Shown here: positions 8,705 to 15,279 of the stretch, piece after piece | Layout of the letters: every line of letters starts with the position of its first letter | Position numbering within the stretch: the first letter of the stretch is position 1 | NCBI RefSeq assembly: GCF_023333595.1 | Contig: NZ_JAIQZM010000016.1 | Location: 1-64,000, forward strand | DNA: 64,000 nucleotides | Origin: Argonema galeatum A003/A1 | GTDB taxonomy: Bacteria > Cyanobacteriota > Cyanobacteriia > Cyanobacteriales > Aerosakkonemataceae | Direction: 5' to 3' | Notes under the pieces: generated by a model | Databases searched by the model: none | What the model was told of the DNA's origin: nothing | The model's input: the letters and a program-made list of their open reading frames with translations, nothing else | Translations under genes and position numbers: made by a program

Positions 8705-9340
8705 CTATTCCTGTAAATATCTATTGAAATAAGGCATTAAATTACGCAAATTTCGATTGAAAAAACTACAAAGAGTCTGAGGTGAAATGCCTAAGTTTTT
8801 GGAAAGTTCATCCCAGGAATAGTCTTCTACAAATCTTGCCCAGGCTAAAATTTGAAATGTCACATCGGGACGGCCTCTAATTGATTCAGCTTGCAAAAGA
8901 TTTTCTGGGTCGTCTTGGAGAAATCGCCGCACCAAAATGGCGTCGTCAAGGGTATCTTCCTGTGATGCAAACCTCTCTAAATCGTCGAGGGATGGAAGGG
9001 AGATTATCCTGTTGTTGTTATAGTCGTTGACAACAGCAATAAATTGATATCGCAGCAATGAATTCACCCACGCCATGACGGGATATTGTGGTTTGTATTT
9101 GTCTATATTTTGGCAAATTTCTAGCATGGTTCGCTGGCGGGCTTCGTTATAAAGGTCTTCGTAAACATTAGGTAGCCATAAGCCGCTTTGGGGATGACCA
9201 AGCTGCTTTGATTGCCAAATTTCATTTATCAGTTTATTTAATTTTTGCAGCCGTTGACTGCTCTGGGGCGGGTGCTGTTGAGCTTCTATTGCTAGTTTCT
9301 GAAGTTGCCGATCGAAATCATCGCCTGGTGGGGCAACCAT
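8705..9340 (-). CDS. Sigma-70-like (ECF-like) factor
   Basis: This 211-aa protein has a region-2-like helical segment (about residues 60-130, TMLEICQNIDKYKPQYPVMA then WVNSLLRYQFIAVVNDYNNN) and a C-terminal region-4-like helix-turn-helix (DYSWDELSKNLGISPQTLCS). Core-binding region 2 is divergent, and the family is specific to cyanobacteria. I chose the start at 9340 (MVAPPGDDFD) because AAGGAGAGTGAG precedes it directly; the frame is open 13 codons further upstream but has no ribosome site there. DUF1822 follows at 29 bp. No anti-sigma gene is recognisable, so DUF1822 or the CHAT protein could play that part. A diverged inverted repeat lies upstream. Confidence 0.75.
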   Translation of the reverse strand: MVAPPGDDFDRQLQKLAIEAQQHPPQSSQRLQKLNKLINEIWQSKQLGHPQSGLWLPNVYEDLYNEARQRTMLEICQNIDKYKPQYPVMAWVNSLLRYQFIAVVNDYNNNRIISLPSLDDLERFASQEDTLDDAILVRRFLQDDPENLLQAESIRGRPDVTFQILAWARFVEDYSWDELSKNLGISPQTLCSFFNRNLRNLMPYFNRYLQE

Positions 9341-9425
9341 CTCACTCTCCTTGTTTGTTTGGGATTTTCTGTAGGACACTTCCGATAAGGCTTTGGGTGA
9401 ACCTCTACTTGTTCTTATGGTTTAG

Positions 9426-9523
9426 CGCCAAGTTTTTACGCATTTAGACCTGATTTGTTATAAAACTTTACTTTTACGTGGCTCTGAAAAAAAAGTTTCG
9501 AGATTTGCGTAAAAAGTTTGGCG
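9426..9523. promoter_or_regulatory. Long inverted repeat upstream of the sigma-like gene
   Basis: CGCCAAGTTTTTACGCA at 9426-9442 and the inverted counterpart TGCGTAAAAAGTTTGGCG at 9506-9523 match at all but two positions, separated by 63 bp of AT-rich DNA. They lie 86-183 bp upstream of the sigma-like start, between it and the divergent PEP-CTERM gene. It could be a pair of operators or promoter elements for autoregulation, or a small mobile palindrome. Confidence 0.45.
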
Positions 9524-9549
9524 TTTTCCATAGAAGAGGTTAGCAGGGG

Positions 9550-9578
9550 TTGACACAAGTATCTTTGCTGTCAATTAA
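9550..9578 (+). promoter_or_regulatory. Possible sigma-70 promoter of the PEP-CTERM gene
   Basis: A consensus TTGACA at 9550-9555 is followed, after 17 bp, by AATTAA at 9573-9578, about 80 bp upstream of the ATG at 9657. The -35 is strong and the -10 weak, so an activator may assist. Confidence 0.35.
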
Positions 9579-9656
9579 CCCAAGGTTAAGGGGCGCGTGC
9601 GATCGCACTTGCGAACATCCTTACTGTCAAAACACATTTTTGGAAGAGTAAGTTAT

Positions 9657-10796
9657 ATGGCTACAGTGAAAAAGTTTTCAATAACTACGGCTTTTGCAGC
9701 ATCTATCGCTTTGGCAAGCGTTAGTACAGCTCAAGCAGCGACTCTCGGAGGGCAACTTTTCTCGACCGGGGGGGATGTATCGGTACGGATTCTCGGTGGT
9801 GATGCGAAAGCTACCAGCTATTTGAGCCTTTATTCTCCGTGGTATCAAGGTATTGGCAGCAACCGCGAACCTGGCAAAGTGGTCAACGTAGGAAGCTTCG
9901 GAGCTGGGCAAGAACTGATCTTCGGGATAAACGTCAATGGTGGAAATACCTACCTGATGGGTCCAAGTTCGCGTAACCCTGACAATACACCCCATGCCGT
10001 TGTTGACTTTCTAGCGCCTGGAGTAGCAAAGGTTGGGTTTGATGATGGATGGGGAGGGGGGGATTGGGACTTCAACGATGTTATGTTCCAGTTTTCTGGA
10101 GCGATAGCACCTACCCAACCTGCTGTCCCTCCGACCCTTACTGGTGTTTTCCTCAACGGCAACAATTCCGATCTCACCATCTATGAAGGTCAATCGGTAT
10201 CGGCGGCGCTGCAAGCTACCGACCCCAACCCACAGCCTATCACCTTCTTAGTTGGCGGCAATCCTGTTGGCACAGATTCTCGTACTTCAGGCACTCGCGA
10301 AGTAGGTGCAAATTTAGGTTTCTTTGCTGATGAAGGGAATTTCACCTATGGAGTACAAGCGCAGGACAGCAGTGGTTTGTACAGCAATACTATTACTCGG
10401 ACTTTGAACGTCCTGAACGTTGACCCGATCCTCACCAGCTTGACTCAAGATATAGCGGAAATCCGTACTGAAACACTGTTCGATTTTGCTGCCACCGCAA
10501 CAGATCCCGGAATTAATGATGTTTTGACTTATGATTGGGACTTCGATAGCAATGGTTTATTTGACGATTTTACCGGACTTAGCGGTAAATGGTCGTTCGC
10601 TGATCCCGGTCTTCATAATGTGAATTTGCGTGTTTCAGATGGTGATGGCGGTTTCGCTTACGGTTCTTTCAAGGTTAAAGCTGTCCCCGAACCTTCTTCT
10701 GTATTAGGTTTATTGGCATTTGGCGCTTTCGGTGTTAGTTCGCTGTTGAAGCGCAAACAGCAACAGAAGGTTTTGAATTCAGTTGCAACTGATTGA
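9657..10796 (+). CDS. PEP-CTERM sorted exported protein with DUF4114-like and PKD-like domains
   Basis: The 379-aa protein starts at 9657 (MATVKKFSITTAFAASIALA) with a Sec signal peptide ending near AQA. An N-terminal domain contains DDGWGGGDWDFNDVMFQFSG, the acidic DUF4114-type signature, and two Ig/PKD-like domains follow (YDWDFDSNGLFDDFTGL is the PKD-type strand). The C-terminus is a textbook PEP-CTERM signal: VPEPSS, a hydrophobic helix, then the basic tail KRKQQQK. Exosortase would recognise the signal and transfer the protein to the cell surface or extracellular matrix. The frame is open 20 codons upstream of the chosen start, but that extension has no signal-peptide character. The last eight codons lie within a dispersed repeat, so the stop may be repeat-derived. 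Confidence 0.88.
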   Translation: MATVKKFSITTAFAASIALASVSTAQAATLGGQLFSTGGDVSVRILGGDAKATSYLSLYSPWYQGIGSNREPGKVVNVGSFGAGQELIFGINVNGGNTYLMGPSSRNPDNTPHAVVDFLAPGVAKVGFDDGWGGGDWDFNDVMFQFSGAIAPTQPAVPPTLTGVFLNGNNSDLTIYEGQSVSAALQATDPNPQPITFLVGGNPVGTDSRTSGTREVGANLGFFADEGNFTYGVQAQDSSGLYSNTITRTLNVLNVDPILTSLTQDIAEIRTETLFDFAATATDPGINDVLTYDWDFDSNGLFDDFTGLSGKWSFADPGLHNVNLRVSDGDGGFAYGSFKVKAVPEPSSVLGLLAFGAFGVSSLLKRKQQQKVLNSVATD

Positions 10797-10810
10797 TGAA
10801 AGAGGAGTGC
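10768..10810. repeat. Dispersed repeat, copy 1 (ttttgaattcagttgcaact type)
   Basis: The sequence ttttgaattcagttgcaact followed by gattgatgaaagaggagtgc covers the 3' end of the PEP-CTERM gene. It recurs at 11708-11750 (near identical), 14817-14856 and 16651-16690 (diverged), each time ending near a HIP1-like gtgcgat. Confidence 0.7.
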
Positions 10811-10892
10811 AAATCGCTCTAAGCAAGCCTTCACACCCACAACATTCCCTACCCCAAATGTCATCAAAAATTCAGAGGTAACTAAACTATAT

Positions 10893-11351
10893 ATGTCTTC
10901 TGAAAACCTTCTTCAACAAATCAAAAAGTCCCACTCCGTTTTACAAGCGAGTCTCGATCGAGGCTGGCAAGAATTTCAAGAAACAGAAACCTTTGCCATC
11001 ACCAACCAGCTATCCGAACAGATAAATTGGTGGCGTAGCAGCCAATATCAAGGTATTATTCCTCACCCTGCTCATTGGTATGCAGGTCAATTATCCGGCA
11101 AATATTTCCTCATTGAAATTGGCAAATTAGGAGTTTATTTTGATACCGTCTTCCCAGGAAATTATTCCAGATCGGAAGAATTTGTGCAAGAAGATGGCTT
11201 GGATGTGAGGAGATTTCAACTCAAAGCATTTCATCAAATAGAACCGGTCTGTATTTTTCAGTTAGACTACATCCACACCCACGAAAAGTTTTACTTCATC
11301 TATCCGCCACAATTAACGATTTTTGAATTCCAGGCGATTGATGAGATATGA
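10893..11351 (+). CDS. Hypothetical protein
   Basis: This 152-aa soluble protein is rich in aromatic residues (INWWRSSQYQGIIPHPAHWY, FHQIEPVCIFQLDYIHTHEK). There is no signal peptide, membrane segment or motif that I recognise. The N-terminal half is predicted helical (MSSENLLQQIKKSHSVLQAS) and the rest looks like alternating strands. A ribosome-site-like AGAGGT lies 13 bp upstream of the ATG. Codon use resembles neighbouring genes, and the frame has no competing overlap, so I consider it coding. Function unknown. Confidence 0.6.
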   Translation: MSSENLLQQIKKSHSVLQASLDRGWQEFQETETFAITNQLSEQINWWRSSQYQGIIPHPAHWYAGQLSGKYFLIEIGKLGVYFDTVFPGNYSRSEEFVQEDGLDVRRFQLKAFHQIEPVCIFQLDYIHTHEKFYFIYPPQLTIFEFQAIDEI

Positions 11352-11522
11352 AAAGTTTCAGCTTCTCATCAACTCCATTGAGTAAAGTAACCTAGAAATT
11401 CGGTTTCGCAGGAGTTACCAGGTTTCATAAAGGCGCAAATTTTTCGAGCTTTGATAGATCGCGCATAAATAAAAAAGTGCGATCGCTCTCATACTTGGAT
11501 TTTCTCGGAGGTTAGGTTAATT

Positions 11523-11729
11523 ATGTTTCTCATTTGTGAAGTTGTCGAACAAGCTCTTTCCACTGGTTATCTAACTGTAGAAGCAGAACAGCAACTCCGA
11601 CAGCTGTTAAAAACCAAATATAGTTGGCAAGACTTGAACGCTTTTATGACATTGCAGGAGGCCACAATGAACGGTTTAGTCAAGCAAGAATCGCGTCAAC
11701 ATAAAAATTTTGAATTCAGTTGCAACTGA
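11523..11729 (+). CDS. Small conserved cyanobacterial protein
   Basis: This 68-aa protein begins MFLICEVVEQALSTGYLTVE and continues with AEQQLRQLLKTKYSWQDLNA and FMTLQEATMNGLVKQESRQ. I recognise this as a small helical family scattered through filamentous cyanobacteria, of unknown function. GGAGG lies 11 bp upstream of the ATG. The last six codons (FEFSCN) come from dispersed repeat copy 2, which has probably replaced the original C-terminus. Confidence 0.6.
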   Translation: MFLICEVVEQALSTGYLTVEAEQQLRQLLKTKYSWQDLNAFMTLQEATMNGLVKQESRQHKNFEFSCN

Positions 11730-11750
11730 TTGATGAGAAAGAAGTGCGAT
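11708..11750. repeat. Dispersed repeat, copy 2
   Basis: Near-identical to copy 1 for about 30 bp (ttttgaattcagttgcaact, then gattgatga). It contributes the stop codon and last residues of the 68-aa protein. Confidence 0.7.
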
Positions 11751-11814
11751 TATCTACGGTACGCTTTGCGATATGCCTATGGCATGAATAGCGATCGAGC
11801 ATGAATGAGAAAGT

Positions 11815-11880
11815 GCGATCGCCTACCTGGAATTAATCGAAATGCGATCGCCTACCTGGAATTAATCGAAATGCGATCGC
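11815..11880. repeat. 29-bp HIP1-anchored tandem repeat upstream of the aspartyl protease
   Basis: Copies of HIP1 (GCGATCGC) start at 11815, 11844 and 11873, an exact 29-bp period. Two full units with the same middle part (cctacctggaattaatcgaaat) and a third HIP1 are present. A related pair with a different middle (gtttggggattaatcgaaat) lies just downstream of the gene at about 12452-12516. Confidence 0.75.
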
Positions 11881-11969
11881 ATTTCTTTCCTAAGAATTTA
11901 GTTATCATTATTCAAGATCAGGTAGAATTAAAGGAGGTAATAACTCCGACTATTCAGGAGGAGGCAAAT

Positions 11970-12413
11970 ATGCAAGTTCAAAGCAACAATCCAATGGGAA
12001 AAGTTTTCGCAACTCTGACACTCATTAATCGCGCTGACGAAATTTTGGCAGAAGCGGGGGTGATATCACAAGAACAAATCCGGTCTATTACGCTCAAAAA
12101 TGTGTTGGTAGATACAGGAGCAACTACCTTGTGTTTACCACCGGAAGTAATCGCGCAACTGGGACTTAAACTCCTTAAAGAAGTAGACGTAGCAACGGCA
12201 ATGGGAATTGGTAAAGCTCGAATTTTCCGAGATGCTACCATATCTATGTTCGATCGTGAAGGAACGTTCGAGTGTTTGGAGTTACCGGGAGGTGGAGATG
12301 CTCTTTTGGGAGTGATTCCTTTGGAAGCTTTGGGGTTAGAAATCGATCTGCAAAATCAAACTTTGAAGCCGTTACCCATTAGTCCAACTGAAACTTATTT
12401 GACGATTTTGTAG
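11970..12413 (+). CDS. Retropepsin-like aspartic protease (clan AA)
   Basis: A 147-aa soluble protein with the single-copy retropepsin active site VDTGATTLCLP (Asp-Thr-Gly) at about residues 50-60 and the downstream hydrophobic-Gly element LLGVIPLEALGLEID. It would act as a homodimer. Function is not established for these small cyanobacterial proteases; several lie near toxin-antitoxin genes, as here. I set the start at 11970 (MQVQSNNPMG), preceded by CAGGAGGAGGCAAAT. The frame is open to 11805, but that part is only a translation of the 29-bp repeat. The same repeat type follows the gene, so it may have moved as a repeat-flanked cassette. Confidence 0.8.
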   Translation: MQVQSNNPMGKVFATLTLINRADEILAEAGVISQEQIRSITLKNVLVDTGATTLCLPPEVIAQLGLKLLKEVDVATAMGIGKARIFRDATISMFDREGTFECLELPGGGDALLGVIPLEALGLEIDLQNQTLKPLPISPTETYLTIL

Positions 12414-12451
12414 GGATGGGAATTGGCTGAGATTGTACTTAAAAGTCAAAG

Positions 12452-12516
12452 TGCGATCGGGTTTGGGGGATTAATCGAAATGCGATCGCGTTTGGGGATT
12501 AATCGAAATGCGATCC
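12452..12516. repeat. HIP1-anchored repeat pair downstream of the aspartyl protease
   Basis: Two units share the end attaatcgaaatgcgat with the upstream 29-bp array but have a gtttgggg middle. The second unit's HIP1 is intact and the flanking ones are degenerate. Confidence 0.65.
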
Positions 12517-12570
12517 CTCCGCCAAAAACCAATATTTAATTAACTCAAACTTTGGAGCGATCGTTTTTCA

Positions 12571-13032
12571 CTAATTGTCAGCTAACACAGATGGCGGCCC
12601 AACAATTGTAATTCCATCAGGTTGAAATATCCGCCAATCATCAGTATCATAAGTGTAAACCTCGTTAACGCCTGCAACTAAAGCAGTAGCAGCGTGTCTT
12701 GCATCATGAATACGACGAGCAGTTAGCCTTCGATTTGACGCAATTTCTAACATTTTTAGCGTCGCCTGCAAATTAGTTGGTAAAACAACAATTGCCGATG
12801 GCGGCTCTACCAAAAGACGAGCCGCTTGACTAGCAAGCTCCGGTGTTTGGGGAGGTTGAGCGCCTATCCAAGTCAGTGCAGCATATACTTCACTCAACAC
12901 ACCAGCAGATGTACAAGCAGCAAGTTCACCCCTTCGAGCCGCTTCTACAATTGGACGAGCTTCCGCATGACGAGGATCGCCACTCAGCAAAGCGCCGATC
13001 AAAATTCCCGCATCTAAAAATACTAAAGTCAT
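12571..13032 (-). CDS. PIN-domain toxin (VapC-like)
   Basis: This 153-aa PIN-fold endoribonuclease has the acidic residues expected for Mg2+ binding: FLDAG near the N-terminus (first Asp), SEVYAAL (Glu), and HDARHAATAL with the late Asp in YTYDTDDW. The substrate of VapC enzymes is RNA, often tRNA. I place the start at 13032 (MTLVFLDAG). It lies one base after the antitoxin stop, so the pair is translationally coupled; the upstream MGMYRKDG extension would overlap the antitoxin. Together with the 69-aa protein it forms a type II module on the minus strand. Confidence 0.82.
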   Translation of the reverse strand: MTLVFLDAGILIGALLSGDPRHAEARPIVEAARRGELAACTSAGVLSEVYAALTWIGAQPPQTPELASQAARLLVEPPSAIVVLPTNLQATLKMLEIASNRRLTARRIHDARHAATALVAGVNEVYTYDTDDWRIFQPDGITIVGPPSVLADN

Positions 13033-13033
13033 G

Positions 13034-13243
13034 TCAATGCTTGTAAATTTCTTCTTTCCATCCTTGCGGTACATACCCATCCAATATGGGTAATGGCGCT
13101 AGTTCAACTTTCGCCTGTACGATTAGCGATTCACCGTTGGGAAATTGCACTTCCAGGGCAGATTTTTGTCTTAACAAGCTCAAAAAATCTTCTACTGAAA
13201 TGTTTCTTAGACTTTCAATGGTAATGGTTTGTTCGACGTTCAT
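13034..13243 (-). CDS. Antitoxin of the PIN toxin
   Basis: A 69-aa protein (MNVEQTITIESLRNISVEDF) that ends one base before the PIN toxin start. The N-terminal helices could bind DNA or dimerise, and the C-terminal part (ILDGYVPQGWKEEIYKH) is the likely toxin-neutralising tail. AAGGA precedes the ATG. Promoter cassette copy 1 lies about 140-200 bp upstream, an unusually long leader compared with the other two modules. The family is assigned by context. Confidence 0.7.
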   Translation of the reverse strand: MNVEQTITIESLRNISVEDFLSLLRQKSALEVQFPNGESLIVQAKVELAPLPILDGYVPQGWKEEIYKH

Positions 13244-13380
13244 TCAATTTTCCTTTTGCTTCAAAAGTTGCGGTAATTACGGGTTAATTAGTTAACACTG
13301 TAACCACAGTTAGCTACCTGTTCTTCCACATAAGTTCCCATTCAGTCTGGCAGAGAAATGTTAATGCTTTTCACATTCGT

Positions 13381-13438
13381 TACTCGATCTACTTCACTTT
13401 CCTATTATGGCAGGTTTGGCCATTTTATGCCAAATTGA
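13381..13438 (-). promoter_or_regulatory. Shared toxin-antitoxin promoter cassette, copy 1
   Basis: On the minus strand this reads TTTGGCAtaaaatggccaa, then TGCCATAATAGG and GTGAAGTAGATCGAGTAACG. TTGGCA and CATAAT are spaced like a sigma-70 promoter (about 18 bp). Copies 2 and 3 precede the other two modules. Confidence 0.5.
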
Positions 13439-13464
13439 GTTCGCATATCCTCCCAAATCCCTTC

Positions 13465-13704
13465 TTAAGCTTGCAGAGAAAGGTGTAAATCAGCCATAAT
13501 TGGTAATTCAAACACATTACTTTCCTGAAACCGCTTGGAGAAAAACATCACTTCCAAATTCTCAATTTCCTCAGTAACAGGATTAAGACGAGCAACAATT
13601 CCGTAGTCAATTTCTGCTGATTCTTGTTCTGCATAAGGAGAGCATTTGTTTATGTAGAGAATATCACCGACGCGATCGTATTCAACGGTTAATTTCGCTG
13701 CCAT
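13465..13704 (-). CDS. DUF2283 family protein (putative antitoxin)
   Basis: This 79-aa protein has the DUF2283 pattern: KLTVEYDRVGDILYINKCSP, then DYGIVARLNPVTEEIENLEV, an all-beta domain of about 60 residues. DUF2283 genes commonly follow a partner gene in two-gene modules and are suspected antitoxins. Here the partner (see 13689-14018) carries a nonsense codon, so this half of the module may be a survivor without its partner. It overlaps the partner by 16 bp, and AAGGTG lies upstream of the ATG. Confidence 0.78.
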   Translation of the reverse strand: MAAKLTVEYDRVGDILYINKCSPYAEQESAEIDYGIVARLNPVTEEIENLEVMFFSKRFQESNVFELPIMADLHLSLQA

Positions 13705-14018
13705 ATTATTTCACCTTGAGTTATCATTTTGCTGATGTAAGCTGTCACGATACAATTTCGTACTTCGGGAAATGAATCAGTTACTACGGCTACTACAATA
13801 TACCTACCTCGACGCCCTTTATCATAACGTCGCGAGAATAGAATTGTATCCTCGAAGCGCACATCGCACCGAACCTCATCGGGGTCAGCTAGGGTTTCAG
13901 CAATTCTTTCCTGGTACGTTGGTAGCAGATCGGGATGTCAATCTGCAATGTGCGATTCCCGTTCATCTGTCAGTTCGACCTCACTATCGAGATACGGACA
14001 AAAAAATCTTGTTGTCAC
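13689..14018 (-). pseudogene. Partner of DUF2283, broken by one in-frame TGA
   Basis: Reading the minus strand from about 14018 (GTG) gives CPYLDSEVELTDERESHIAD, a stop (TGA at 13940-13938), then HPDLLPTYQERIAETLADPD, EVRCDVRFEDTILFSRRYDK and GRYIVVAVVTDSFPEVRNCI up to a TAA at 13689. I recognise this as a conserved family in which the position of the stop is occupied by a charged residue (pattern ERxxHIxxxHPDLLP). A single C-to-T change of an Arg codon (CGA to TGA) explains it. The rest of the frame is intact and overlaps DUF2283 by 16 bp, so the loss looks recent. I am not certain of the family's Pfam name. A sequencing error is possible. Confidence 0.7.
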
Positions 14019-14044
14019 AGTTCTCCAGCACCACCCATCGTCGT

Positions 14045-14090
14045 TACTCGAATCAACTTCATCTGACTATTATGGCAGTTTTGTCAGCGA
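14045..14090 (-). promoter_or_regulatory. Shared toxin-antitoxin promoter cassette, copy 2
   Basis: The minus strand reads TGCCATAATAGTCAGATGAA, then GTTGATTCGAGTAACGACG, matching copies 1 and 3. It lies about 50 bp upstream of the broken DUF2283-partner gene, the right place for its promoter. Confidence 0.5.
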
Positions 14091-14099
14091 TCGCTACTT

Positions 14100-14435
14100 T
14101 CAAAGAAATTCTACGCGATCGCGCATTTCCTCTGATTCAAGACACTCCCAGATTAAAACCAATCCACTGACAATATCGCCAATTGACCGAGTGTTCTTAC
14201 GACAGAAAGCAATTCCAGTGTGAGTGGCACCAGCTTGATTTAGCCGTAAAAAATCTGCATCTTGGGTAAAAATTACCCGTTCCTGAGAAATTGCAAAAGC
14301 TAGTTGTTCCTCATCTGATGCAGAAATAAGTCCTTCTTCTGGTGTGGTAGTTACATCAATCCCACGTCGTCTTAGGCTATCTGCTATGGAATTACTAACA
14401 TTCTCATCTAGGTGAAATCGAATCGTTCTTGACAT
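14100..14435 (-). CDS. DUF5615 PIN-like toxin
   Basis: This 111-aa protein has the DUF5615/Mut7-C-like N-terminus IRFHLDENVSNSIADSLRRR, the central VIFTQDADFLRL and a helical tail. The conserved Asp residues (LDEN, TQDADF) fit a PIN-like nuclease fold. It is always found with a DUF433 gene, which here precedes it and overlaps by 32 bp; the toxin ATG has its own AAGGAAG site. The pair is a recognised type of toxin-antitoxin-like module in cyanobacteria; the RNA target is unknown. Confidence 0.85.
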   Translation of the reverse strand: MSRTIRFHLDENVSNSIADSLRRRGIDVTTTPEEGLISASDEEQLAFAISQERVIFTQDADFLRLNQAGATHTGIAFCRKNTRSIGDIVSGLVLIWECLESEEMRDRVEFL

Positions 14436-14745
14436 TTTGCTTCCTTAGTTTTTGCTGAACCAAAGAAGGAGTTTTAGCCTCCAACTCCCGGACAAATTTT
14501 TCATCTTCATCCATCTGTTGTCTGATTTCTTGGATATGGTCGTGATAATACGCCAAAGCTGCATACACATCAGCCAAGGTAATACTTGGATAATGATACA
14601 CAATTTCATCAGGAGACATTCCCATGCGTTCGTGCCAAATCACAACATCCTGCACTTTAATTCGATGTCCAGCAATACGCGGTTTACCACCGCACACACC
14701 AGGAGTGATTTCAATATGTTCAGAAATTACGGTTTGAATAGCCAT
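14404..14745 (-). CDS. DUF433 antitoxin-like protein
   Basis: This 113-aa protein shows the DUF433 signature ITPGVCGGKPRIAGHRIKVQ, then EIVYHYPSITLADVYAALAY, a small helix-turn-helix-like fold likely to bind DNA and autoregulate. The C-terminal region is charged and probably disordered (EAKTPSLVQQKLRKQNVKND), the part likely to contact the toxin. Promoter cassette copy 3 lies about 45 bp upstream. Confidence 0.85.
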   Translation of the reverse strand: MAIQTVISEHIEITPGVCGGKPRIAGHRIKVQDVVIWHERMGMSPDEIVYHYPSITLADVYAALAYYHDHIQEIRQQMDEDEKFVRELEAKTPSLVQQKLRKQNVKNDSISPR

Positions 14746-14778
14746 CTTTGCTTAGTACCTTATGACAAGCAATATCTA

Positions 14779-14823
14779 CTTCACCTGACTATTATGGCAC
14801 TTTTGGTATTTTTTGCCAAATTC
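14779..14823 (-). promoter_or_regulatory. Shared toxin-antitoxin promoter cassette, copy 3
   Basis: The minus strand reads TTTGGCAAAAAATACCAAAA, then GTGCCATAATAGTCAGGTGA and AGTAGAT. The -35-like TTGGCA and -10-like CATAAT match copy 1. It directly precedes the DUF433/DUF5615 pair, and its left end adjoins dispersed repeat copy 3. Confidence 0.55.
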
Positions 14824-14856
14824 AGTTGCAAGCGATCGATGAAAGTGAGAGTGCGA
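14817..14856. repeat. Dispersed repeat, copy 3 (diverged), with a palindromic tail
   Basis: caaattcagttgcaagcgat, then cgatgaaagtgagagtgcga, resembles copies 1 and 2. It is followed by the short palindrome-rich gcctacggcacgctatgcgc typical of filamentous cyanobacteria. Confidence 0.5.
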
Positions 14857-14919
14857 ATGCCTACGGCACGCTATGCGCGAGCTCGCGAACAAAAATCAAA
14901 TCTTTTTCCTACTTTTCGA

Positions 14920-15159
14920 TCACTTCCGTAGAACCGCAGTGATAATTATTGTAATAGTGGCACTAGCAATCAAAGTAAAGGCAAGTTGAACCACCCATTG
15001 AGTTGCTTGCTGGTAGTTGGTAAATCGGTCATTGAACTTTTCAACATGAGTCGATAGCTTATCAACATGAGTCGATAGCTTATCAACATCAGTGGATAGC
15101 TTGTTCAATTTTTCGATTACATTTGTTAGTGTTGGTTCGTTGTTTGGTGTGCCGGTCAT
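14920..15159 (-). CDS. Small coiled-coil protein with a C-terminal membrane anchor
   Basis: This 79-aa protein has an N-terminal coiled coil made from a repeated heptad (DKLSTHV at about residues 25-46), then FNDRFTNYQQATQWVVQLAF and a C-terminal transmembrane helix (TLIASATITIIITAVLRK). The heptads arise from a 21-bp tandem repeat in the DNA at about 15045-15107, so their number may vary between strains. It would be tail-anchored in the plasma or thylakoid membrane and oligomerise. AGGAA precedes the ATG. Function unknown. Confidence 0.7.
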   Translation of the reverse strand: MTGTPNNEPTLTNVIEKLNKLSTDVDKLSTHVDKLSTHVEKFNDRFTNYQQATQWVVQLAFTLIASATITIIITAVLRK

Positions 15160-15279
15160 TGCTGTTTCCTAAACGGGATAATTCCATTTTATCAACTATA
15201 GCTGAAATGAATAAGCAATGGCGATCGCTGAAGTGTGATAGTGCGATCCATCTTTCAAAAAATCGATCGCAATTCTCCC

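Noticed and set aside
11815-11880. Possible CRISPR array
   Set aside because: Only two to three units with no unique spacers, HIP1-based, and no cas genes nearby. Other tandem repeats in the window have 7-, 10- or 21-bp periods.
11805-11969. N-terminal extension of the aspartic protease
   Set aside because: Translated directly from the 29-bp repeats; a strong ribosome site precedes the inner ATG at 11970.
13772-14170. 132-aa plus-strand frame
   Set aside because: It lies opposite the broken DUF2283 partner, whose protein sequence on the minus strand is clearly family-like. No ribosome site or resemblance for the plus frame.
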